Assembly (NCBI GenBank): GCA_020028195.1
Contig: JAHWYE010000028.1
Span: forward strand, 1-11,053
Reading direction: 5' to 3'
DNA: 11,053 bases
Source: Nitrospirota bacterium
GTDB taxonomy: Bacteria; Nitrospirota; Nitrospiria; Nitrospirales; Nitrospiraceae
Shown: positions 5,600-11,053 of the stretch, piece by piece
Layout of the letters: the number at the start of each line of letters is the position of its first letter
How positions within the stretch are numbered: the first letter of the stretch is position 1
Notes under the pieces: generated by a model
What the model was told of the DNA's origin: nothing
The model's input: only the letters and a program-made list of their open reading frames with translations
Databases searched by the model: none
Translations under genes and position numbers: made by a program

Positions 5600-6544
5600 A
5601 TGGCTTCCGGAATAGGGTTACTGTTTCCCGGCCAGGGCTCCCAGTCGGTCGGGATGGGACGGGCGTTGTATGATGCTCAACCTCTTGTCCGAAAGACTTA
5701 TGAAGAGGCAGGGACGATCCTTGGATATGATGTCGCTGCGTTGTGCTTCAACGGACCGGCCGAACGCCTGAACCTGACCGAATACACGCAGCCCGCCTTG
5801 CTCACAGCCAGCATCGCGGCTCTTCGCCTTCTGGAACCGCTTGGCCTCAGGCCTCTTGCTGTGGCCGGCCACAGTCTCGGTGAGTATTCGGCGCTGGTGG
5901 CTGCGGGCGGAGTGACGTTCAGCGCCGCGGTATCGTTAGTGCAGAAACGGGGGCAATACATGGCCGAGGCTGTCTCGCCGGGGACCGGACTGGTCGCGGC
6001 GATTCTCGGTCTGAGCGGAGAGGCGGTCCGGGAAGCCTGCCGTGAGGCGTCGGAGCGTGGCATGGTTGCTCCAGCGAACTTTAACTGCCCGGGCCAGGTG
6101 GTGATCGCCGGAGAGAAGGCCGCGGTTGAGCGGGCCATCGAGCTGGTCAAGGCAAGAGGCTGCCGAAAGGCTATCCCTCTTCCGGTCAGTGTGCCCGTGC
6201 ATACCCCGCTCATGCAGAAGGCTGCGGACCGGTTGGCCGCCGATGTGGCTGTGACGGCGTTCTCAGATTTAGAAGTCCCGCTGGTCAACAATGTTGATGC
6301 CAAGCCCTTACGGCGGTTGACTGAGGTTCGAGATTCGCTCGTTCGACAGCTTCCCTCACCAGTGCTGTGGGAAGGGTCAGTCAGGGCGATGTGGGAGATG
6401 GGCGTCAGGACCTTCATCGAAGTGGGGCCCGGCACGGTGTTGACAGGCTTGGTGAAGCGGATTGTTCCAGAAGCGATGACGCTGAACGTGCAGGATCCGA
6501 AGTCGCTGGAGGCCACTCTGAAGACGTTAAACATGAACCGTTAA
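5600..6544 (+). CDS. fabD: Malonyl-CoA:ACP transacylase
   Basis: FabD moves malonate from CoA to ACP, supplying the extender for FabH and FabF. The 314-residue protein has LLFPGQGSQSVGMG (residues 7-20), the nucleophile elbow GHSLGEYSALVAAG with Ser92, Arg117 in VQKRGQYM, NFNCPGQVVIAG near 160-171, and His201 in PVSVPVHTPLM as the catalytic His. ATG 5600 places the GQGSQ motif at the usual distance, but no Shine-Dalgarno sequence precedes it. The last residues (TLNMNR) and the stop codon are encoded by the left arm of heptamer-repeat element 2, so the natural C-terminus may have been replaced by repeat sequence. Confidence 0.96.
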   Translation: MASGIGLLFPGQGSQSVGMGRALYDAQPLVRKTYEEAGTILGYDVAALCFNGPAERLNLTEYTQPALLTASIAALRLLEPLGLRPLAVAGHSLGEYSALVAAGGVTFSAAVSLVQKRGQYMAEAVSPGTGLVAAILGLSGEAVREACREASERGMVAPANFNCPGQVVIAGEKAAVERAIELVKARGCRKAIPLPVSVPVHTPLMQKAADRLAADVAVTAFSDLEVPLVNNVDAKPLRRLTEVRDSLVRQLPSPVLWEGSVRAMWEMGVRTFIEVGPGTVLTGLVKRIVPEAMTLNVQDPKSLEATLKTLNMNR

Positions 6545-6612
6545 ACGTTAACCGCCGGAGACGTGCAGGGCCGAAGTTCTTGCGTTTAACGAATAACGAT
6601 TAACGTTTAACG
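6525..6612. repeat. Heptamer-repeat element 2 (inverted arms), fabD-fabG
   Basis: Four 7-nt units on the left (6527-6554) and four on the right (6583-6610) flank a 28-nt spacer, so arms and spacer are all 28 nt long. Right-arm units fit CGWWTAA (CGTTTAA twice, CGAATAA, CGATTAA). Left-arm units are the reverse complements of CGGTTAA, CGTTTAA, CGGTTCA and TGTTTAA. Including the flanking CG, 24 of 30 positions could pair between arms. The element overlaps the end of fabD and stops just before the fabG ribosome binding site. Confidence 0.7.
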
Positions 6613-6626
6613 ACGAAAGGTTTGTC

Positions 6627-7370
6627 GTGAGTCTAAAAGGCAAAGTCGCGATCGTCACCGGTGCTGCCCAGGGAATAGGACGGGCTATTGCTGAAACTCT
6701 GGCTCAGCACGGCGCCGACATCGCCGTCGCAGACCTAGACCCTGGACGGTCCCAGGAGACGGTCGAGTCGGTCAGCAAGCTGGGCCGGCGGGCGCTCAAC
6801 GTCAAAGTGAACGTGGCGGACTGGGACGACGTCAAGAGCATGACCGACCGCGTGCTCAAGGACTGGGGTAAAATTGACATTCTGGTCAACAACGCCGGAG
6901 TGACGAGAGACGGGCTGCTGGTCAGGATGAAGGAAGAAGACTGGAATCTGGTGCTTCAGGTGAATTTGAACGGCACGTTTCACTGTACGAAGGCTGTCCT
7001 TCAATCGATGTCTAAGCAACGCTCCGGACGGATTGTGAACATTGCGTCTATTGTGGGGGCCATCGGGAATGCAGGGCAGGCCAACTATGCCGCCTCCAAG
7101 GCGGCAGTGATCGGGTTCACCAAAACCGTCGCGAGGGAATATGCGAGCCGGAGTATCACGGTCAATGCCGTCGCGCCCGGCTTTATTGACACGGCGATGA
7201 CTCACGGCCTTCCGGCGGAAGTAAAGGAGACGCTGCAGAAACAGATCCCGCTGGGCCGGTTGGGCCAGCCGTCGGATGTGGCCGAGGCGGTCCGCTTCCT
7301 GGTCTCGGACGAGGCCGGCTATATCACCGGGCACGTGCTGCACGTCAACGGCGGGATGTTGATGGTGTGA
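6627..7370 (+). CDS. fabG: 3-oxoacyl-ACP reductase
   Basis: FabG reduces 3-oxoacyl-ACP with NADPH. The 247-residue protein is a textbook SDR: TGAAQGIGRAIAE (residues 11-23) for the cofactor, NNAGVTRDGLLVRM (88-101), Asn113, Ser141, Tyr154 and Lys158 in NYAASKAAVIGFTK, and VAPGFIDTAMT. The C-terminus GHVLHVNGGMLMV is typical of FabG. It starts at GTG 6627 with AAAGG 6 nt upstream, placed right after heptamer element 2, so the repeat could affect its translation. It lies between fabD and acpP as in most bacteria. Confidence 0.97.
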   Translation: MSLKGKVAIVTGAAQGIGRAIAETLAQHGADIAVADLDPGRSQETVESVSKLGRRALNVKVNVADWDDVKSMTDRVLKDWGKIDILVNNAGVTRDGLLVRMKEEDWNLVLQVNLNGTFHCTKAVLQSMSKQRSGRIVNIASIVGAIGNAGQANYAASKAAVIGFTKTVAREYASRSITVNAVAPGFIDTAMTHGLPAEVKETLQKQIPLGRLGQPSDVAEAVRFLVSDEAGYITGHVLHVNGGMLMV

Positions 7371-7426
7371 CCGGCAGGATGTGGCGGACGATGCGGAAGA
7401 TCAAATCATTCAGCGCGTACCAGAGA

Positions 7427-7453
7427 AAGGAGGTCGGTGATGGGGAAGGAGGT
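7427..7453 (+). promoter_or_regulatory. Two tandem ribosome binding sites before acpP
   Basis: AAGGAGGT occurs twice, at 7427-7434 and 7446-7453. The first serves ATG 7440 (5 nt away) and the second ATG 7464 (10 nt away). The two starts are in the same frame. The family N-terminus fits ATG 7464. Confidence 0.6.
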
Positions 7454-7463
7454 GGGGAAACCA

Positions 7464-7694
7464 ATGGCGGTTGAGGATAGGATCAAGAAAATTATCGCCG
7501 AGCAATTGGGAGTGGACGAGGATGAAGTCGTGCCGGAAGCCTCCTTTGTCGAGGATTTAGGTGCGGACTCTCTCGATACCGTCGAATTGGTGATGGCGTT
7601 CGAGGAGGAGTTTGAAATCGAGATTCCTGATGAAGACGCAGAAAAGATCCTCACGGTCGGGCGCGCCATGGAATATATTAAGGAGAAAATTTAG
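7464..7694 (+). CDS. acpP: Acyl carrier protein
   Basis: A 76-residue acidic protein, normal for ACP. The phosphopantetheine attachment Ser36 lies in DLGADSLDTVELVMAFEEEF, and the N-terminus MAVEDRIKKIIAEQLGV matches the family. It carries growing acyl chains for all fab enzymes in this cluster and for PlsX. ATG 7464 is chosen because it gives the conserved ACP start. An in-frame ATG 7440 (or GTG 7437) with its own strong ribosome binding site would add 8-9 residues (MGKEVGKP type). The high-affinity sites fit the need for abundant ACP. Confidence 0.97.
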   Translation: MAVEDRIKKIIAEQLGVDEDEVVPEASFVEDLGADSLDTVELVMAFEEEFEIEIPDEDAEKILTVGRAMEYIKEKI

Positions 7695-7721
7695 CCAGGC
7701 GATCCGATCATTCCAATCATC

Positions 7722-8975
7722 ATGATGAGCGAGCGCGTGACACGACGGGTGGTGGTGACCGGCTTGGGGCTGATCACCCCGCTCGGGACCGGAGTGGAGA
7801 AGGCCTGGAAAGCGCTCTGCGACGGGAAGTCCGGCATTGTCCGGATCACACGATTCGATCCTACCGGGTACCCCTGCCAGATCGCGGGAGAGGTCACGGA
7901 TTTCGACCCTGCCTGCGTGATCGAAAAAAAAGAGATCAAGAAGATGGATACCTTCATCCACTTCGCCGTAGGCGCCAGCCAGATGGCGGTGGATGATGCA
8001 GGGCTGAAAGTCACTGAGGAGAACGCGGAGCGGGTCGGAGTCTATATCGGAGCCGGCATCGGGGGCCTTCCCGGCATCGAGCACTATCACAGCATCCTTC
8101 AGCAGAGGGGCCCAGACCGGGTTTCCCCTTTCTTCATCCCCATGGTCATCATCAATCTGGCCTCAGGGCAGGCGGCGATTAGACTGGGAGCCAAGGGCCC
8201 GAATTCCTGCGCGGTCACGGCCTGCGCGACCGGCAACAATTGCATCGGTGACGCCTTTCGAATCATTCAGCGGGGCGAAGCGGATGTCATGCTCGCTGGA
8301 GGGACAGAGGCCGCGCTGACGCCGTTGTGTGTGGCTGGGTTTGCGGCCGCGAGGGCCTTGTCTCGCCGGAACAATGATCCTGCACGCGCCAGTCGGCCCT
8401 TCGATAAGGACCGGGACGGGTTTGTGCTGGGCGAAGGGGCCGGCGTGCTGGTGCTGGAAGAGCTTGAAACCGCCCGTCGGCGTGGAGCCAGAATCTATTG
8501 CGAGGTGGTCGGCTACGCGATGAACAGCGACGCGTACCACATCACGGCGCCGCCCGACGACGGCGAGGGGGCGGTGCGCTGTATGGAATTGGCGATCAAA
8601 GACGCCGGAGTGTCCAAAGACGAGATCGGCTACATCAACGCCCACGCCACGTCCACCATGGCGGATGCAATCGAAACCCAGGCGATCAAGAAAGTGTTTG
8701 GCGAGCGAGCCTACCGGATCCCGATCAGTTCGACTAAATCCATGACCGGGCATTTGCTCGGCGCAGCCGGCGGGGTCGAAGCGGTCTTCAGTATCCTGGC
8801 GATGCACCGTGGCATCATACCGCCGACGATCAACCTCGAACACCCGGATCCTGCATGCGACCTGGATTACGTGCCAGGGCGGTCCCGTGAAGCGACCGTC
8901 AGGGTGGCCCTCTCCAACTCCTTCGGATTCGGCGGTGTGAACGCTTGCATCCTCTTCAAGCGGCTGGATGCCTGA
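7722..8975 (+). CDS. fabF: 3-oxoacyl-ACP synthase II
   Basis: FabF elongates acyl-ACP with malonyl-ACP. The 417-residue protein has RRVVVTGLGLITPLG near the N-terminus, active-site Cys168 in AVTACATGNNCIGDAF, His308 in INAHATST and His344 in STKSMTGHLLGAAGG, plus SNSFGFGGVNAC at the end. The His308 motif reads NAHATST instead of the common NAHGTST, a known variation. ATG 7722 and ATG 7725 are both possible starts, as is GTG 7737; none has a strong ribosome binding site, so coupling to acpP (27-nt gap) is plausible. Confidence 0.97.
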   Translation: MMSERVTRRVVVTGLGLITPLGTGVEKAWKALCDGKSGIVRITRFDPTGYPCQIAGEVTDFDPACVIEKKEIKKMDTFIHFAVGASQMAVDDAGLKVTEENAERVGVYIGAGIGGLPGIEHYHSILQQRGPDRVSPFFIPMVIINLASGQAAIRLGAKGPNSCAVTACATGNNCIGDAFRIIQRGEADVMLAGGTEAALTPLCVAGFAAARALSRRNNDPARASRPFDKDRDGFVLGEGAGVLVLEELETARRRGARIYCEVVGYAMNSDAYHITAPPDDGEGAVRCMELAIKDAGVSKDEIGYINAHATSTMADAIETQAIKKVFGERAYRIPISSTKSMTGHLLGAAGGVEAVFSILAMHRGIIPPTINLEHPDPACDLDYVPGRSREATVRVALSNSFGFGGVNACILFKRLDA

Positions 8976-8978
8976 CCA

Positions 8979-9731
8979 GTGTCTCACCCCAGGAGAGAAT
9001 TGAACACCACGGCGCAGTCTTGCACCGATCATGAGGCAGGGACCCTCCTCGGCTATTCGTTTCGCCAGCCTCAACTCCTCGAGGAAGCGCTGACCCACAA
9101 GTCTCATGTGAACGAGGCGAGGGACAAGAGCCGCAAGGACAACGAGCGGCTGGAATTCCTGGGCGATGCGGTGCTCTCCCTCATCATCAGCGAACACCTG
9201 GCTGCCTCGTCTCCTGGTTCCACGGAAGGGATGCTCTCCAAGCACAAGGCCCACCTCGTGAGCGAGGCGTCGCTGGCCAAGGCCGCCCGGGGGCTGGATC
9301 TGGGAAACCTGCTACGGCTGGGGCGCGGCGAAGAGCTGACACAAGGCAGAGAGAAACCTTCGTTGCTGGCGAACGCGCTGGAGGCCCTTATTGCTGCGGT
9401 GTATCTCGACGGGGGATTGGAGGCGGCCCGGACCTTCACGCTTCGCACGCTCGCGCAGGAGCTGCAGGAGCTCCAAGAAGCGGAAGGGCCGGCCGGCGTT
9501 CAGGATTACAAGACCCAGTTTCAGGAATGGTGTCAGAAGCGGTTGGAGACGTTGCCCCAATACCGCACTGTCCGCGAGTCGGGCCCGGACCACCAGAAGA
9601 CGTTTGAAGTCCAGTTGACCCTGCAAGGGGATGTGGTCGGGATGGGAGTCGGGCGAACTAAAAAAGAAGCGGAACAGATGGCGGCGAAACAGGCGCTCGT
9701 CCGGTCGAGGCATGAGACGTCGGAGCCGTGA
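8979..9731 (+). CDS. rnc: Ribonuclease III
   Basis: RNase III cuts double-stranded RNA in rRNA precursors and some mRNAs. The 250-residue protein has an N-terminal nuclease domain with NERLEFLGDAVL (residues 55-66; Glu56, Glu59 and Asp63 are metal or catalytic residues) and ANALEALIAAVYLDGG (131-146; Glu135). It has a C-terminal double-stranded RNA-binding domain from DYKTQFQEWCQKRL to KKEAEQMAAKQAL. Asn132 stands where E. coli has Asp114; I recall Asn here in other bacteria. GTG 8979 is 3 nt after the fabF stop; TTG 9000, with AGGAGAG just upstream, is a credible alternative start. The fabF-rnc order is common. Confidence 0.96.
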   Translation: MSHPRRELNTTAQSCTDHEAGTLLGYSFRQPQLLEEALTHKSHVNEARDKSRKDNERLEFLGDAVLSLIISEHLAASSPGSTEGMLSKHKAHLVSEASLAKAARGLDLGNLLRLGRGEELTQGREKPSLLANALEALIAAVYLDGGLEAARTFTLRTLAQELQELQEAEGPAGVQDYKTQFQEWCQKRLETLPQYRTVRESGPDHQKTFEVQLTLQGDVVGMGVGRTKKEAEQMAAKQALVRSRHETSEP

Positions 9732-9755
9732 TGTTTATGGGAGGGGAGGCGAGTA

Positions 9756-10364
9756 ATGTTGGAACGAGTTCAAAGAAGTGTCGTTGCTGCAACGCTGGTA
9801 GTGGCGGTCGTCCTTCTGGGGAACTGGGTGGGCGTTGCGCTCGGCGCTGACAAGGCGCCGGCCGGAGAAGCAACGAGCAAACAAGGTCCTCGCGCCATCA
9901 TCAAGACCAAGTTGGGTGAGATGGAGATCAAGTTTTTCCCAGACGTCGCCCCCAAGCACGTCGAAAATTTCATCAAACTGGCTAAGGATGGCTTTTACAA
10001 CGGAACCATCTTTCATCGAGTCATTCCGGGCTTCATGATCCAGGGAGGAGATCCCAACACCAAGGACCCGGCCAAGAAGGACATGTATGGATCGGGCGGT
10101 CCAGGACACAACGTGAAGGCTGAGTTCAACGAGACCCCGCACAAGCGAGGCATCGTCTCGATGGCCAGAGCACAGGACCCGGACAGCGCAGGGTCCCAGT
10201 TTTTCATCGTGGTCGAAGACTCACGGTTCCTGGACCGCAAATACACCGCGTTTGGAGAAGTGGTGAAGGGGATCGGGGTGGCCGACAAGATCGTCAACCT
10301 CCCGCGGGATGCGCGAGACAACCCGACAGAGCGGGTCGAGATGACGGTGACGATTGTCGAGTAG
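9756..10364 (+). CDS. Exported cyclophilin-type peptidyl-prolyl isomerase
   Basis: A 202-residue protein with a signal peptide: a basic start (MLERVQR), a hydrophobic run from about residue 9 to 29 and a likely cleavage near LGA at 29-31. The cyclophilin domain follows: FHRVIPGFMIQGGDP (86-100, catalytic Arg88, with Phe93, Met94 and Gln96), GIVSMARAQDPDSAGSQFFI (132-151) and FLDRKYTAFGEV (158-169). It would catalyse proline isomerisation in the periplasm or at the membrane. Phe158 sits at the position of the cyclosporin-contacting Trp121 of human CypA, as in bacterial cyclophilins with low drug affinity. The gene starts 24 nt after rnc with GGAGGCGAG upstream, so it may be cotranscribed. Confidence 0.93.
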   Translation: MLERVQRSVVAATLVVAVVLLGNWVGVALGADKAPAGEATSKQGPRAIIKTKLGEMEIKFFPDVAPKHVENFIKLAKDGFYNGTIFHRVIPGFMIQGGDPNTKDPAKKDMYGSGGPGHNVKAEFNETPHKRGIVSMARAQDPDSAGSQFFIVVEDSRFLDRKYTAFGEVVKGIGVADKIVNLPRDARDNPTERVEMTVTIVE

Positions 10365-10374
10365 CGGGTGGCGT

Positions 10375-10398
10375 GCAGCCGCTCACTCCCGCGGCTGC
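10375..10398 (+). terminator. Hairpin after the isomerase gene, possible terminator
   Basis: GCAGCCGC (10375-10382) and GCGGCTGC (10391-10398) form a perfect 8-bp GC-rich stem with an 8-nt loop, 10 nt after the stop codon. No T tract follows (AATCTGACG), so it is not a standard intrinsic terminator. It may end or protect the transcript of the preceding genes. Confidence 0.4.
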
Positions 10399-10824
10399 AA
10401 TCTGACGCTCAAGGTACCTTGGTCAGTTCCAGCTTTCCTCCTCCAGACGCAAGGCGGATCCCCTGGGAGCAACGGGTACCCGGCACATCAGTCTGGCTCG
10501 CCCACAAAATCGCTTCCCCGCCCCGACAGACTTCTGCTAGAGCGCGTGAGAGTATGAGAGGGCGAAGAGCCGATGTGCCGTCGCACCCAACATCCTGACT
10601 CTTCGTCCATCGAAGCATACACTTCCTGAGCAAGGGCGAAGGCCCTTGTGCCACCACTCTAGTCGAGCAGGTGCGAGCGGATAGTGAGAGGATTCTCAGG
10701 CGATAGCTGCCTGGCACGTCTGAGAAGAGGGACTATACGACCCGTACCGAGAGGGAGAAGTGCGATCCTTAAAAGGTGAACGTGAACATGAATCCTAGGA
10801 TAACGTGGAGGGTTTGAGGACCAG
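10399..10824 (+). other. Gene-free stretch with several hairpins
   Basis: No credible gene is seen on either strand; the open frames here have no recognisable domain and overlap one another. Three inverted repeats stand out. At 10563-10605 CGAAGAG pairs with CTCTTCG around an inner GATGT/ACATC. At 10631-10648 CAAGGGC pairs with GCCCTTG around a 4-nt loop. At 10693-10726 TTCTCAG pairs with CTGAGAA. Near the right end are two small palindromes (CCTTAAAAGG at 10767-10776 and ATCCTAGGAT at 10792-10801). These may belong to a structured leader or small RNA, or be repeat debris. No clear promoter for the next gene was identified. Confidence 0.4.
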
Positions 10825-11053
10825 ATGAAAAAACTCTATCCTTCCCTGACATCTTGCGGAGTGGTTTGCCTGACTCTTTGCATTCTTGCCCCCTGCCCGA
10901 GCCGCGCTGAAGACACGCGCTTGATGAGTCTAGGGCTACGGATGGGCATAAGTGGGAGCTCCCCCATCGGAGAGGAACAACAAAGTGATTTTCAGCAGTA
11001 CGATGTGGTGGCGACCTTTGCGCTTCCCTGGGGCTCGTATTCCCAATCAGGCT
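10825..11053 (+). CDS. Secreted, probably outer-membrane protein, N-terminal part
   Basis: ATG 10825 with GAGGA 4 nt upstream opens a frame that runs off the right edge (76 residues visible). The first 28 residues (MKKLYPSLTSCGVVCLTLCI, then LAPCPSRA) form a signal peptide with likely cleavage after Ser-Arg-Ala. The mature part begins EDTRLMSLGLRMGISGSSPI and continues DFQQYDVVATFALPWGSY, an alternating pattern that suggests the first strands of a beta-barrel. It is reminiscent of the PagL-like acyloxyacyl hydrolase (lipid A deacylase) family, but the catalytic region lies outside the window, so that is only a guess. Cys24 precedes the cleavage site, but its context (LAPC-P) is not a convincing lipobox. 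Confidence 0.7.
   Translation, partial: MKKLYPSLTSCGVVCLTLCILAPCPSRAEDTRLMSLGLRMGISGSSPIGEEQQSDFQQYDVVATFALPWGSYSQSG

Noticed and set aside
7717..7728. 12-bp palindrome TCATCATGATGA over the fabF start
   Set aside because: Low complexity and caused by the two adjacent ATG codons; no second copy to support a binding site.
10409..10717. 102-codon minus-strand frame in the gap after the isomerase gene
   Set aside because: No family resemblance, overlaps hairpins, and overlapping frames on the other strand are equally open; expected by chance at this GC content.
10711..10730. TGGCAC at 10712-10717 as sigma54 -24 element
   Set aside because: The matching -12 element (TTGC) is absent at the required distance.
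10770..10810. GTGAACGTGAACATGAA near 10776-10792 as a third heptamer element
   Set aside because: The period here is about 6 nt, not 7, with only two or three units and no inverted arm.

Overview
The window reads as chromosome of a GC-rich Gram-negative bacterium, most likely Nitrospira or a close relative. That assignment rests on recall of gene order and protein flavour (rpsF-ssb-rpsR, then yceD-rpmF-plsX-fabH, a FabL-like enoyl reductase, fabD-fabG-acpP-fabF-rnc, all on the plus strand). No search was run.

Layout. Positions 1-300 hold the end of a GIY-YIG (T5orf172/Mug113-type) gene followed at once by a sequence with the architecture of an integron attC site, so the left edge looks like the last cassette of an integron array. 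Positions 299-427 carry a short open frame on the minus strand with no start codon, probably a gene fragment. Positions 420-602 form one long imperfect palindrome (MITE- or REP-like) whose right end lies 24 nt before the rpsF start codon. From 627 to 9731 there is a compact run of housekeeping genes with short gaps or ATGA/GTGA-type overlaps: ribosomal proteins S6 and S18 with SSB between them, the DUF177 protein YceD, ribosomal protein L32, then phosphate acyltransferase PlsX and the type II fatty acid synthesis set (FabH, enoyl reductase, FabD, FabG, ACP, FabF), ending with RNase III. An exported cyclophilin-type peptidyl-prolyl isomerase follows (9756-10364). A 460-nt stretch without a gene contains several hairpins, and the window ends inside a gene for a secreted, probably outer-membrane, protein.

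How the genes work together. PlsX makes acyl-phosphate for phospholipid synthesis. FabD loads malonate on ACP, FabH starts the chain, FabF extends it, FabG reduces the ketone and the enoyl reductase finishes each cycle. No dehydratase (FabZ/FabA) and no acetyl-CoA carboxylase gene is in the window, so those must be elsewhere. The linkage of yceD-rpmF-plsX to fab genes and of acpP-fabF to rnc is a widely conserved arrangement.

Most interesting non-gene structure: two intergenic gaps of the fab cluster (4588-4677 and 6525-6612) carry arrays of a 7-nt repeat (consensus CGWWTAA / CGGTTMA) arranged as inverted arms around 28-29-nt spacers. One arm encodes the last residues of FabD. The gap before plsX has a different, GC-phased heptamer pattern. 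The other leading observations are the attC-like site next to the ribosomal operon, the 183-nt palindrome, and an SSB whose acidic tail lacks the usual terminal Ile-Pro-Phe, with an EDIP reading visible one frame over.
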